From an uncultured Algibacter sp. (GTDB lineage: Bacteria > Bacteroidota > Bacteroidia > Flavobacteriales > Flavobacteriaceae), in contig NZ_CANLGU010000010.1 in assembly GCF_947490405.1 (NCBI RefSeq), positions 1 to 42,317 on the forward strand: DNA of 42,317 nucleotides. Direction: 5' to 3'. A program made the position numbers and the translations under genes. Position 1 is the stretch's first letter, and every line of letters starts with the position of its first letter. Of the stretch, positions 15,979-25,196 are shown piece by piece. The notes below the pieces were generated by a model. The model saw only the letters and a list, made by a program, of their open reading frames with translations. It did no database searches and was not told where the DNA came from.

Positions 15979-16806
15979 TTAATTTATAGATATAAGTTCC
16001 ACATTAAAAATTAATACACTACCACCAGGGATATTAAATGCGCCATTATTACCATATGCTAAATGTGCTGGTATAAAAAAGGTACCACTACCACCTTCGT
16101 TTAAATATGTCATGCCTTCAGCAAACCCGGGAATCAACGTACCTAAATCAAAATTTATATTATCAGTACTTTCATCAAAAACCTGATCATCAAGAAGATA
16201 CCCTGTATAAGTGACTGTTACATTATTGGTTAATGTGGGTTGCTCACCTGTACCAATAGTATTTATTGTATAATATAGCCCAGTTTCAGTTTTTTCAGCC
16301 ATAATATCATTATCACTCAAATAATTTTGTATTTGCTCGTCATTTTCAGTAGCGTAGTTTACATAAACAAGTTCTATATCAAATATAAGAACTGAACCAG
16401 CGGGAATATTTCCACTGTCTTTGCTACCATATCCTAAGTGCGCTGGAATAAATAGTTTACCACTTCCACCTTCTTTAAAATACGTAATACCTTCCATCCA
16501 TCCGGTAATTAAATTTTGTAGAGTAAAGGAAACACCTTCTTCAGAACTTTCATCAAAAGTAGTTCCATCTGTAAAGTATCCCTTGTAAACTACTTTTACA
16601 CGATCATTTGTTACTGGTACTTCTCCAGTTCCAGGATTATCAATAATGTAATATAATCCAGAACTGCTTTTTTCAGCTGTTAGGTTATTTTCAGAAAGGT
16701 ATTGAAGAATTTCTAGATCATTTTCTTCTCTGTAGTCTTTTACACTATCATCCTCAGAGCATGAGGAAAAAACGATAAGCGCAAGAAAAATTGTTAAATA
16801 TCTCAT
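15979..16806 (-). CDS. Tandem FKBP-type peptidyl-prolyl isomerase lipoprotein
   Basis: The 275-residue lipoprotein (lipobox FSSC, lipid Cys 16) carries two FKBP domains in tandem, about 40-150 and 165-275. Each has the order GLYYxI, VxYxGY, TFDES or VFDES, LITGWMEG or LIPGFAEG, IPAHLGYG or IPAHLAYG, and PAGSVLIFDIEL or PGGSVLIFNVEL. Such enzymes speed prolyl isomerisation in exported proteins; GldI of gliding flavobacteria is a related single-domain lipoprotein. The close likeness of the halves suggests internal duplication. It should act in the periplasm, anchored to a membrane. It is a single gene between its own terminator and that of the alcohol dehydrogenase. Confidence 0.92.
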   Translation of the reverse strand: MRYLTIFLALIVFSSCSEDDSVKDYREENDLEILQYLSENNLTAEKSSSGLYYIIDNPGTGEVPVTNDRVKVVYKGYFTDGTTFDESSEEGVSFTLQNLITGWMEGITYFKEGGSGKLFIPAHLGYGSKDSGNIPAGSVLIFDIELVYVNYATENDEQIQNYLSDNDIMAEKTETGLYYTINTIGTGEQPTLTNNVTVTYTGYLLDDQVFDESTDNINFDLGTLIPGFAEGMTYLNEGGSGTFFIPAHLAYGNNGAFNIPGGSVLIFNVELISIN

Positions 16807-16893
16807 AGTTTGATTTTGTATTCAAAAGTATAAAAGTTACGAGAGTTATTATTGACTTTTGTAATAAAAGTTTTGGGTATTTTAAATTAACAA

Positions 16894-16923
16894 AAAACCA
16901 CTTTGAAAAAGCAAAGTGGTTTT
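16894..16923 (-). terminator. Terminator of the iron alcohol dehydrogenase gene
   Basis: AAAACCACTTTG / CAAAGTGGTTTT with loop AAAAAG, lying 56 bp after the minus-strand stop at 16980. Confidence 0.75.
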
Positions 16924-16979
16924 AATAAATTGATAAAGTATCATAGCTTAAAAATTAATTATCACTGATTAAATTATAT

Positions 16980-18134
16980 TTACATAGCTGCCTTATAAAT
17001 TGCAATGGTGTCTTCTAAGGTTACTTCTCTTGGATTGCCTCCTGTACATACATCAGCTAAAGCATTTTTAGCCATTTCTTCAAAATCTTCTTCTTTAACG
17101 CCTAATTCTTTTAGTCCAGAAGGAATACCAACAGATTTTGATAATGCTTTTATCGCTTCTATAGCAGCATTAGCACCTTGTGTATCACTCATTTCTAAAA
17201 CACCAACACCCATTGCTCTTGCTACCTTTTTTAGTTTGCGTGCACATGCAGGGATATTAAATTGTTCTACGTGTGGCAATAATACAGCATTGGCAACACC
17301 ATGTGGCAAATCGTACATACCTCCTAATTGGTGCGCCATAGAGTGAACAAAGCCTAAGCCTGCATTAGAAAATGCTTGTCCAGCTATAAATTGACCCCAA
17401 GCCATCTTACTCCTTGCTTCAAGGTCTTTGCCATTTACAACAGCTTTTTCTAGGCTTTGAGAAATAAGCTTAATAGCTTCCAGTGCTAAAGTATCAGACC
17501 AATCAAAGGCTCCTTTTGTAACATACGTTTCTATAGCATGTGTTAGTGCATCCATTCCTGTTGCAGCAGTTAAAGCTGAAGGTTTTTCCAACATTAATTT
17601 AGGGTCGTTAACTGCAATAGATACCAGACAGTTTTTATCTACCATTACCATTTTTATATGACGCTTCTCATCTGTAATAACATAGTTTATAGTTACTTCG
17701 CTTGCAGTACCTGCTGTGGTATTGATAGCAATAATGGGTAATGATACATGTTGCGACAAGTGTATGCCTTCATAATCTTCAATATCTCCACCGTTAGTTG
17801 CAAGAATACCAATGGCTTTACCACAATCTTGTGGAGATCCTCCACCTAATGTGACTATGAAATCACAATTATTTTCTTGTAATAACTTTAAACCATCATT
17901 AACATTTTGTACAGTTGGGTTTGGTTGAACATCATCAAAGAGAAGGGTCTGAATATTAGATGCTTCAACAACATCTAATACTTTTTGTGCAACTCCAAGT
18001 TGTACTAAAACTTTATCAGTAACAAAAAGTGCTTTTTTGTATGGAAGTGTTTTAAGTTCCTCTCCTAAATCATTTAGTGCTCCCGGGCCAATAAGACTTA
18101 ATGGCGGCAAGTATATTCTTCTATTTTGTAACAT
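16980..18134 (-). CDS. Iron-containing alcohol dehydrogenase
   Basis: This group III enzyme oxidises alcohols or reduces aldehydes with NAD(P). I start at ATG 18134 (384 residues, MLQNRRIYLPP); an ATG 15 codons upstream gives a Lys/Ile-rich extension atypical of the family. The nucleotide site is TLGGGSPQDCGKAIG, followed by TAGTASEVT. Metal ligands fall in GMDALTHAIE, GFVHSMAHQLGG and DLPHGVANA (Asp and three His). Substrate is uncertain: members include lactaldehyde, butanol and 1,3-propanediol dehydrogenases. It has its own terminator downstream and stands alone on the minus strand. Confidence 0.93.
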   Translation of the reverse strand: MLQNRRIYLPPLSLIGPGALNDLGEELKTLPYKKALFVTDKVLVQLGVAQKVLDVVEASNIQTLLFDDVQPNPTVQNVNDGLKLLQENNCDFIVTLGGGSPQDCGKAIGILATNGGDIEDYEGIHLSQHVSLPIIAINTTAGTASEVTINYVITDEKRHIKMVMVDKNCLVSIAVNDPKLMLEKPSALTAATGMDALTHAIETYVTKGAFDWSDTLALEAIKLISQSLEKAVVNGKDLEARSKMAWGQFIAGQAFSNAGLGFVHSMAHQLGGMYDLPHGVANAVLLPHVEQFNIPACARKLKKVARAMGVGVLEMSDTQGANAAIEAIKALSKSVGIPSGLKELGVKEEDFEEMAKNALADVCTGGNPREVTLEDTIAIYKAAM

Positions 18135-18349
18135 TTGGATATGTATTATGTATTTTTTAATATTAATTCGCTTATACAAATGACCAAAATATTGGAGTCA
18201 TTTTTTATGATTTTTATCATCTCATTTAAATACCAACTGTTTTTTATTGAGTTGTTTTTAAAACCAGTCTTTAAGTCTTGTTATCTGTAGGTTTTAAGGG
18301 TTATTATCCTATATACCTAATGATTTTGTTAAAGAAGTGTCAAAACAAA

Positions 18350-18377
18350 AAACCACTTTGCTTTCACAAAGTGGTTT
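18350..18377 (-). terminator. Terminator of htpG
   Basis: AAACCACTTTG / CAAAGTGGTTT with loop CTTTCA, 40 bp after the htpG stop. On the minus strand the stem runs into TTTTGTTTTG. Confidence 0.75.
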
Positions 18378-18417
18378 GATATATAATAGTTTGCCGAATA
18401 GTTTCAGCGTGTTAAAC

Positions 18418-20328
18418 TTATTTTATCATCTCGTAGCTACGCTTAATAAAGTTTGTTAATTCTTCACCTTTTAATAAGCCTTGAGATAATCTGGCTAAGT
18501 CTAAACTTTGATTAATTAAACGTTCTTGTTTCTTCTTGGTTTTAGTGCCAAGAATTTCACCAACCAATTCAGAGTTTGTATTCACAACTAAATTGAACAT
18601 TTCTGGCATATTACCAAACATGTTCATTCCACCGCCACCAGTAGCTTGCATTTCTTTCATTCTGCGCATAAATTCTGGTTGTGTAATCGTGAATGGTGAT
18701 TCGTTACTGTCCATAGCTTCAAGTTGAACTGTGAATTTTTCAGAAGGAATTACTTCTTTTAATAATTCATCTAAAGCTTTTGTTTGATCTTCATCTAATT
18801 TAGAAATAGTATTGTCATCTTTCTTAATTAAATTATTTATATGATCACCATCAACACGAGCGAAGGATATGTTTTCTTTAGTACTTTCTAATTTCTGTAT
18901 TAAGTGAGAAACAATTGGAGAATCTAATAATAAAACTTCGTAATCTTTAGATTTGGCTGATTCAATATAGCTGTGTTGAGCATCTTTATCAGAAGCATAA
19001 AGAATAATTAGCTTATCATCTTTATCTGTTTGTTTAGCTTTAATTTTATTGTAAAGCTCTTCGTATGTATAATATTTACCATCAACTGTTGGGTATAAAG
19101 CAAATGCATCAGCTTTTTCAAAGAATTTTTCTTCAGAAAGCATACCGTATTCAATTACAATTTTGATGTCATTCCACTTCGCCTCAAAATCTTCACGGTT
19201 ATTGTTAAATAATGATTTTAATTTATCAGCAACTTTTCTGGTAATGTAAGATGAAATCTTTTTAACTGCACCATCAGCTTGCAAATAAGAACGTGATACG
19301 TTTAATGGTATATCTGGTGAATCTATAACCCCACGAAGCATGGTCAAGAATTCAGGAACAATACCCTCAACATTATCTGTTACAAAAACTTGGTTTTGGT
19401 ATAATTGGATTTTATCCTTCTGCATTTGCATATCGTTTGACATCTTTGGGAAATATAAAATCCCAGTTAAGTTGAACGGATAATCTACATTTAAATGAAT
19501 GTTGAATAATGGTTCTTCAAACTGCATTGGGTATAATTCTCTGTAAAACCCACTATAATCTTCATCTTTTAAATCTGCAGGTTGTTTTGTCCATGCTGGA
19601 TTAGGATTATTAATAATATTATCAACAGTAATCTGTCTGTGAGGTTCAGTAGTTTCTTTACCGTCTTTATCTTTTGTAGTTTTTGGTTCGTGGGTTGGGT
19701 CGTTAACTTCCTTAGTTCCAAATTTAATTGGAATAGGCATAAACTTGTTATACTTGTTTAATAACTCATGTATACGAGATTCTTCAAGAAATTCAGTAGA
19801 ATCTTCAGCAATATGAAGAATAATTTCTGTGCCTCTTTCTGTTTTATCAGAAGCCTCTAAAGTAAATTCAGGAGAACCATCACATGCCCAATGTGCAGCA
19901 GGTTCATCTTTAAAGGATTTTGTGATTATTTCAACCTTATCAGCAACCATAAATGCTGAGTAAAAACCAAGACCAAAATGGCCAATAATTCCTGAATCTT
20001 TAGCAGAATCTTTGTACTTATCTAAAAACTCTTCAGCTCCAGAAAATGCCACTTGATTGATGTATTTTTCTACTTCATCAGCTGTCATACCCAAACCTTG
20101 GTCAGAGATATGAAGCTTCTTTCCATCTTTATCAATTTTAACCTCAATTTGTGGGTTGCCATACTCAACTTTAGCATCACCAACATTTGTTAAATGTTTT
20201 AATTTTAAAGTGGCATCGGTTGCATTACTAATTAACTCACGTAAAAATATTTCGTGGTCGCTATACAAGAATTTTTTAATGAGGGGGAAGATGTTTTCTA
20301 CCGATACATTAATGTTTCCTTTTGTCAT
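18418..20328 (-). CDS. htpG: Molecular chaperone HtpG (Hsp90)
   Basis: This ATP-dependent cytosolic chaperone refolds and stabilises client proteins. I start at ATG 20328 (636 residues, MTKGNINVSVENIFPLIKKF); an ATG seven codons upstream is less family-like. The N-terminal GHKL ATPase shows LRELISNATDA, ISDQGLGMT and IGHFGLGFYSAFMVA. The middle domain has NLTGILYFP and FVTDNVEGIVPEFL, then SPDIPLNVSRSYLQAD. The dimerisation domain follows. A charged linker (about 210-235, THEPKTTKDKDGKETTEP) separates the first two domains, as in other HtpG proteins. A sigma-54-like promoter candidate lies upstream (20405-20420), and a terminator lies downstream at 18350. Confidence 0.97.
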   Translation of the reverse strand: MTKGNINVSVENIFPLIKKFLYSDHEIFLRELISNATDATLKLKHLTNVGDAKVEYGNPQIEVKIDKDGKKLHISDQGLGMTADEVEKYINQVAFSGAEEFLDKYKDSAKDSGIIGHFGLGFYSAFMVADKVEIITKSFKDEPAAHWACDGSPEFTLEASDKTERGTEIILHIAEDSTEFLEESRIHELLNKYNKFMPIPIKFGTKEVNDPTHEPKTTKDKDGKETTEPHRQITVDNIINNPNPAWTKQPADLKDEDYSGFYRELYPMQFEEPLFNIHLNVDYPFNLTGILYFPKMSNDMQMQKDKIQLYQNQVFVTDNVEGIVPEFLTMLRGVIDSPDIPLNVSRSYLQADGAVKKISSYITRKVADKLKSLFNNNREDFEAKWNDIKIVIEYGMLSEEKFFEKADAFALYPTVDGKYYTYEELYNKIKAKQTDKDDKLIILYASDKDAQHSYIESAKSKDYEVLLLDSPIVSHLIQKLESTKENISFARVDGDHINNLIKKDDNTISKLDEDQTKALDELLKEVIPSEKFTVQLEAMDSNESPFTITQPEFMRRMKEMQATGGGGMNMFGNMPEMFNLVVNTNSELVGEILGTKTKKKQERLINQSLDLARLSQGLLKGEELTNFIKRSYEMIK

Positions 20329-20404
20329 GATACATAATTTATTTGTCATTCCCTACAAGGAGGAAATAAGATTAATTTCATTCTAACTTACTTTGGTTTA
20401 TCAG

Positions 20405-20420
20405 ACAACAAAAATGCCAA
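20405..20420 (-). promoter_or_regulatory. Sigma-54-like promoter candidate for htpG
   Basis: On the minus strand TTGGCA (20420-20415), 6 bases, then TTGT (20408-20405), one base off the TTGGCA-N6-TTGC pattern of -24/-12 promoters. Upstream, 20432-20444 holds a direct repeat of TGACA on the plus strand. The predicted start of transcription is about 65 bp before the htpG ATG. Confidence 0.4.
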
Positions 20421-20573
20421 TTGATTAAATATGACAAACTGACACAACTTTTCTATTAGAAAAATGAATTTCAAAACTTGAACCAGTCAGATTTGCTATT
20501 TGGAATTTGTAGTTTGTATGGAATTAGATTCGATTAATTTTGTATTTTGGTTATTCTAATTAATATTGGAAAT

Positions 20574-21581
20574 ATGTACAACTCAAAAATTATAGGTTTA
20601 GGAAAATATGTGCCAGAAAATGTAGTAACCAATCATGATTTATCTAAAATGATGGATACTAGTGATGAGTGGATTCAAGAGCGTACTGGCATAAAAGAAC
20701 GACGATGGATTCCTGAAGGGTCAGATGATACATCGGCGGTTATGGGTGCTAAAGCTGCGAGAATTGCTATTGAGCGTTCAGGGTTGTCTAAAGATGATAT
20801 AGATTTTATAGTATTCGCAACCTTAAGTCCAGACTATTACTTCCCTGGCTGTGGTGTACAAATCCAAGATATCTTGGATATGCCAACTGTTGGAGCATTA
20901 GATGTGAGAAACCAATGTTCAGGATTTGTATATGCACTATCAGTTGCAGATCAATTTATAAAAACTGGAATGTATAAAAATATACTAGTTATTGGCGCAG
21001 AATATCATAGCAACGGGCTAGATAAATCTACAAGAGGCCGTGGCGTAACTGTTATTTTTGGCGATGGAGCAGGAGCCTGCATATTGTCTAGAGAAGAAGA
21101 TAACTCAAAAGGTATTTTATCTACACACTTACATAGTGAGGGCAAATATGCAGATAAGTTAATTGTTGAGGGCCCCAGTATTGCACATTGGGTGCCTGAA
21201 ATTATGGCTTCACAAGAGGAAGATTTATCATATTTTCCTTATATGGATGGTACTTTTGTTTTTAAGCACGCCGTAGTGCGTTTTAGTGAAGTTATCATGG
21301 AAGGATTAATAAAAAATGGTCTTCAAAAAGAGCAAATCGATATGTTAATTCCACACCAAGCAAACCTGAGAATCGCACAATTTATCCAGAAAAAATTTGG
21401 ACTTCGAGACGATCAAGTATTTAATAACATCATGAAGTATGGTAACACAACTGCCGCTTCGGTTATTATAGCGCTTACCGAAGCCTGGGAAGAGGGTAAA
21501 ATCAAATCTGGAGATAACGTAGTTTTGGCAGCTTTTGGTAGTGGATTTACATGGGCAAGTGCCATAATAAAATGGTCTTAA
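20574..21581 (+). CDS. fabH: 3-oxoacyl-ACP synthase III (KAS III, FabH-type)
   Basis: KAS III enzymes condense acetyl-CoA or branched acyl-CoA with malonyl-ACP to start fatty acid synthesis. I start at ATG 20574 (335 residues, MYNSKIIGLGKYVPENVVTN); a TTG nine codons upstream adds nothing family-like. The Cys-His-Asn triad is visible in RNQCSGFVYALS, PHQANLRI and KYGNTTAAS, with FGDGAGACIL and the C-terminal FGSGFTWASAIIKWS. Flavobacteria often carry several FabH paralogs, so this may be a secondary copy rather than the main initiator; no fatty acid genes are adjacent. It is transcribed divergently from htpG. Confidence 0.9.
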   Translation: MYNSKIIGLGKYVPENVVTNHDLSKMMDTSDEWIQERTGIKERRWIPEGSDDTSAVMGAKAARIAIERSGLSKDDIDFIVFATLSPDYYFPGCGVQIQDILDMPTVGALDVRNQCSGFVYALSVADQFIKTGMYKNILVIGAEYHSNGLDKSTRGRGVTVIFGDGAGACILSREEDNSKGILSTHLHSEGKYADKLIVEGPSIAHWVPEIMASQEEDLSYFPYMDGTFVFKHAVVRFSEVIMEGLIKNGLQKEQIDMLIPHQANLRIAQFIQKKFGLRDDQVFNNIMKYGNTTAASVIIALTEAWEEGKIKSGDNVVLAAFGSGFTWASAIIKWS

Positions 21582-21590
21582 AACAATTTT

Positions 21591-21739
21591 GGCGTTACCA
21601 TGAAGGTCGGGCTATACGCTATATCTTTTTAAAGCGCAATAGATAATTTAGAATCTTCTCTAACAATCTGTTAAACATAGTTTACAACTAAAATATAGTT
21701 TGTATCCTTTAAAAAGGATGCCGCTTCTATCCCTAACGC
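21591..21739 (+). repeat. GCGTTA-ended dispersed element, copy A (149 bp)
   Basis: It begins GGCGTTACCATGAAGGTCGG and ends ATCCCTAACGC, ends shared with copies at 30813-30897 (opposite strand) and 33935-34021. The centre is longer than in the other copies. It starts 10 bp after the KAS III stop codon. Confidence 0.75.
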
Positions 21740-21810
21740 AGTAATCGATTATGGTATGGTAAAACCTTAACACATTACATACCTGGAAAGTATATGGAAA
21801 CATAAAAACA

Positions 21811-21842
21811 AAAAGCCCGAAACTTAAAAGTTTCGGGCTTTT
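21811..21842. terminator. Terminator downstream of KAS III
   Basis: Perfect 13-bp stem AAAAGCCCGAAAC / GTTTCGGGCTTTT with loop TTAAAA. It lies 229 bp after the gene, beyond the dispersed element. Confidence 0.8.
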
Positions 21843-21958
21843 CTAGCTATTAATCAACTTCAACTAACACTATGTGAAGAATCTTAAAATATTAGACGTA
21901 ATAAGTCTAATAAAATTTCAAAAATTATATGTATTTAACTCTTATTTAACGATTAACA

Positions 21959-21986
21959 AAAAACTCGAAACATGTTTCGAGTTTTT
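21959..21986. terminator. Unassigned terminator-like palindrome
   Basis: A perfect 28-bp palindrome with arms AAAAACTCGAAACA / TGTTTCGAGTTTTT. No gene ends beside it; it may be a back-up terminator or the end of an unseen small transcript. Confidence 0.6.
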
Positions 21987-22150
21987 AATTATACAAATCT
22001 TTTTTTACGAAAATATTTTTGTAGACGACTAACTCTAAATAATTATGATTCGCTCTTGGTTAGATTGTATATTAAGTAAACGTGTATTATTGTGCTCTAT
22101 TGTGTTAATTCTCAAAATTTAACATTTTTTTTAACATATTGATAAAAACA

Positions 22151-22178
22151 AACCCTCTAAACTTAAGTTTAGAGGGTT
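22151..22178. terminator. Terminator of the outer-membrane receptor gene
   Basis: A perfect 28-bp palindrome with arms AACCCTCTAAACTT / AAGTTTAGAGGGTT. On the minus strand TGTTTTTATC follows. It is 60 bp after the stop at 22239. Confidence 0.75.
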
Positions 22179-22238
22179 CTTATTTAATAACCCTACAATA
22201 ACACTAACCATCAAATATTATGCAGGCTATCAAATGTT

Positions 22239-24713
22239 CTATATAAAACCACCACCACTAGATTTGGTGTTGTTATCTCTGTTTTTACGGCGTAAGGCAC
22301 TATATTTACCACCGCCAAATCTATAAGAAAGTGCAATATTCCATGTATTACTTTCCCAATTAAACCCACCAACAGAAGGGAATGGTGTTGAGCCTTCAAA
22401 TTCGAACATCATAGTATTTAAAATATCGCTATAATTAAAACTAAAAGTAGCTCTATTATCTTCTAAGAAATTATAGCGCATCCCTGTATTTAGCATAAAC
22501 ATGGGTTTTCTTGTAAATTGAATCCCTTTTTCTTCACCACGATACATGGCAAATATTGAGAAACTTAGTTTTTTTGATGCTTTAAAGTTATTGAAAGCTC
22601 GTAGGTTCCAAATAACATTTTCAACTTCTGTTTCAACACTAACAATATCATCTATAGTCGCATTTTGTATATCTGGGTTATCTACAATTTCTGTGATACC
22701 TCTTTGGGTTTGTGAGTATAAATCAAAACTAGCGTTTAAACTCCACCATTTTGTAGGCCTATAATTAGTGGATAATTCAATTCCAAAGGCAGAAGTGTTA
22801 TCAAAATTATCAAAAGATAAAATAGCATTTCCAGATGTAACATCTGTTCTGTCTATCGATACAAATCTATTGATGTTATCTTCAATAATTCTATAAAATA
22901 GACCTGCGGTAACACTTCCACTTTTTAATTGTCTCGTGTAATTCGTTTCAATAGAGTTTGTAAACTGAGGCTGTAATTCAGAATTCCCGAAAGATGATAC
23001 ACGGGGTGTGCTCCATTCTCTAATTGGGTTTACTTGCTGTAAGCCAGGGCGGTCTACACGCCTGCTAAAACTTAATTGATACGAGTTTTTTTCAGAAGGA
23101 TTATACGTTAAAAATGCAGATGGATATACTTGAAAGTAATTATTTTCAAAAGGGAGTAACTCTGTACTACTGTCATCAAAAATTCTTAAGGCATCGGCAG
23201 TAACATTAACTTGTTCTGCTCGAACTCCAATTTGGTAATTCCATTTTTCAAGGGTTTTTCCAAAAGTAAAATAAGCTGAATAAATATCTCTGTTATAGTC
23301 AAAATCTGTGCTTGGAGTTGGTATTACGTTACCAGTGCTAGAAAATGTTTGTCCTGTTGACATGTAATCAATATCAGAACTAAATAATAAAGCTTGTAAC
23401 CCTGCTTCAATTTTTGTTTTTTCATTTAAAGGTTTAACATAATCAATATTTACTGTTGTTTGATTGCGTTGTGTGTCAACATTGTCAATAAAATCAGGAG
23501 GGAAATTAAAATTAATAAAATCGAAATTAGCTATTTCTTGATTTTCAAAATCGTTATAATCAATCTCTATATCTAAGGTTTCATTTTCGTCTGTAAATTC
23601 GTGCTTATAAGCTAGGTTGTATTGCCCAGAACTGTTTTCTGAATCATTAGCAAATAGTTGACTTTGAGTAAGCGAGGTGTAAGTAATTAGTGTGTTACCA
23701 AAGCCATTACCTTTAAAAATGTTTTGATTTGTAAAAAACGAAATAGTATTCTTGTCGTTCATGTAAAAATCTACACCTACTTTATATAAATGAGAGGTAT
23801 TGTCGTTTCCAAATTCAAAGTCCTGACGCGAATTATCATCCAATCTATCAATACTTCCAAAATTGTCATATTTACCTATATTATTACCGTAATTACCATA
23901 AAAATTTAACTTTCCATTTCTGTAGTTCATATCAATAGAACTGTTGAACTTAGCAAAAATCTCTTTAGTAACACCAACATTTATATTACCATTAAATCCA
24001 ATTTTTGTGTTTTTATGTAATTTTATGTTTATAATCCCACTCATTCCTTCAGGATTGTATTTTGCTGATGGGTTGGTGATTAATTCTATTTGTTTGATAG
24101 ATGTAGAAGGTATTTGTCTTAGCAGTTGAGCGATAGGAACATTACTAAGTTTACCATCAACCATAACACGTACATTTTCGTTTCCACGAAGGCTAATGTT
24201 TCCAGTTTGTTGATCAACACTAACAGATGGGATATTATTCATTATATCACTGGCACTAGCACCAGCAGTAGTTAAATCTTTTCCAATTGTAATAACCTTT
24301 CTATCTACTTTTTGTTGAATGGTAGAGACTTCAGCAACAATAGTAACTTCATCCAAACCTTCGGCTTCTTCTTCAAGTAAAATGTTGCCCAGATTAACTT
24401 TGTAGTTTCCTCTACCTATGGTTACATCTCTATTGGCTGTTTTGTATCCAATATATTGGATGCTAACAATAACTTTTCCTTCAGTAACCTTGTTTATATT
24501 AAATGATCCATCATCCAATGTAATACCGCCAGTAACTGTTTCCCCAGCAGCATTTTTAATGATGACGTTTACATAAGGTAAGGGTTCTTTTAAAGTTGCG
24601 TCTAATACTTTACCTGAAATAGTACCTGTTTTATCAGATATGGGATCGGGATCTAATGCGTATGTCGAAGAAATAGAAAATAAAATGACACACAATAAGA
24701 ATAATTTTCTCAT
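22239..24713 (-). CDS. TonB-dependent-receptor-like outer-membrane beta-barrel protein
   Basis: The 824-residue protein has a signal peptide (1-19). A carboxypeptidase regulatory-like domain follows (about 28-110, GTISGKVLDATLKEPLPYVN), then a TonB plug-like domain (about 130-225, VMVDGKLSNVPIAQLLRQIP and MSGIINIKL). A long barrel of the OMP_b-brl_3 type runs to the C-terminus (SFSRRVDRPGLQQVNP, then WNIALSYRFGGGKY). Such receptors import or sense unknown ligands. No SusD-like partner is adjacent, so it is not a polysaccharide utilisation pair. The last 20 residues after the final strand are Arg/Asn/Gly-rich, which is unusual for a barrel end. It stands alone between a terminator and a divergent CoA-binding gene. 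Confidence 0.88.
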   Translation of the reverse strand: MRKLFLLCVILFSISSTYALDPDPISDKTGTISGKVLDATLKEPLPYVNVIIKNAAGETVTGGITLDDGSFNINKVTEGKVIVSIQYIGYKTANRDVTIGRGNYKVNLGNILLEEEAEGLDEVTIVAEVSTIQQKVDRKVITIGKDLTTAGASASDIMNNIPSVSVDQQTGNISLRGNENVRVMVDGKLSNVPIAQLLRQIPSTSIKQIELITNPSAKYNPEGMSGIINIKLHKNTKIGFNGNINVGVTKEIFAKFNSSIDMNYRNGKLNFYGNYGNNIGKYDNFGSIDRLDDNSRQDFEFGNDNTSHLYKVGVDFYMNDKNTISFFTNQNIFKGNGFGNTLITYTSLTQSQLFANDSENSSGQYNLAYKHEFTDENETLDIEIDYNDFENQEIANFDFINFNFPPDFIDNVDTQRNQTTVNIDYVKPLNEKTKIEAGLQALLFSSDIDYMSTGQTFSSTGNVIPTPSTDFDYNRDIYSAYFTFGKTLEKWNYQIGVRAEQVNVTADALRIFDDSSTELLPFENNYFQVYPSAFLTYNPSEKNSYQLSFSRRVDRPGLQQVNPIREWSTPRVSSFGNSELQPQFTNSIETNYTRQLKSGSVTAGLFYRIIEDNINRFVSIDRTDVTSGNAILSFDNFDNTSAFGIELSTNYRPTKWWSLNASFDLYSQTQRGITEIVDNPDIQNATIDDIVSVETEVENVIWNLRAFNNFKASKKLSFSIFAMYRGEEKGIQFTRKPMFMLNTGMRYNFLEDNRATFSFNYSDILNTMMFEFEGSTPFPSVGGFNWESNTWNIALSYRFGGGKYSALRRKNRDNNTKSSGGGFI

Positions 24714-24833
24714 TTGTTTGGTTTGATTTTTTGATTGATATTATTAAGAAGACGCAAAATTTGAATTTATGTTACTATATCTAATAAGGATTAACATCAT
24801 TTTAACATATAATAATTTAAGAAGCAATTGATT

Positions 24834-25196
24834 ATGAATAAAAAAACTTTAGTTTTAGGCGCATCATTAAAGCCAAATAGATATTCTAACTACGCTGTAC
24901 AACGTTTGGTTGCTAATGAAGTTGAAGTCGTTGCTTTTGGAATGAGACGTGGTGAAATAGCAGGTGTAGAGGTGGATACCGAATTATTGCCTTACAATGG
25001 TATTGATACTGTAACGCTATATCTAAATCCCAAAAGGCAACAGGCTTACTACGATTATGTCGTGTCTTTAAACCCTAAACGTGTTATTTTTAATCCTGGT
25101 ACCGAAAACCCTGAATTTTATAATATTTTAAAAGAAAATAATATTGAATTTGAAGTGGCTTGCACTTTAGTTTTGCTTTCTACGAATCAATACTAA
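24834..25196 (+). CDS. CoA-binding domain protein (YccU-like)
   Basis: A 120-residue protein starting at ATG 24834 (a TTG two codons upstream is less likely). It is a single Rossmann-type CoA_binding_2 domain: [19 protein letters not shown], a second strand [14 protein letters not shown], then [19 protein letters not shown] and [13 protein letters not shown]. The fold matches the CoA-binding half of succinyl-CoA ligases, but the catalytic half is missing, as in YccU proteins, whose role is not known. Its 3' end overlaps the convergent symporter gene by 30 bp. Confidence 0.88.
   Translation: MNKKTLVLGASLKPNRYSNYAVQRLVANEVEVVAFGMRRGEIAGVEVDTELLPYNGIDTVTLYLNPKRQQAYYDYVVSLNPKRVIFNPGTENPEFYNILKENNIEFEVACTLVLLSTNQY

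Larger units (their letters stand above)
21582..22238. other. 657-bp gene-free region with a dispersed element and three hairpins
   Basis: No supported coding frame is present. Contents in order are a GCGTTA-ended element (21591-21739), the KAS III terminator (21811-21842), a small hairpin ATTAGAC/GTCTAAT (21891-21911), an unassigned perfect 28-bp palindrome (21959-21986) and the terminator of the minus-strand receptor gene (22151-22178). Confidence 0.7.

Noticed and set aside
21591-21739. GCGTTA-ended elements as further attC-like sites
   Set aside because: Their ends run GCGTTA inward and TAACGC outward, the reverse of the YAAC...GTTR polarity of the palindromes at 40102-42317, and they do not separate cassette-like genes.
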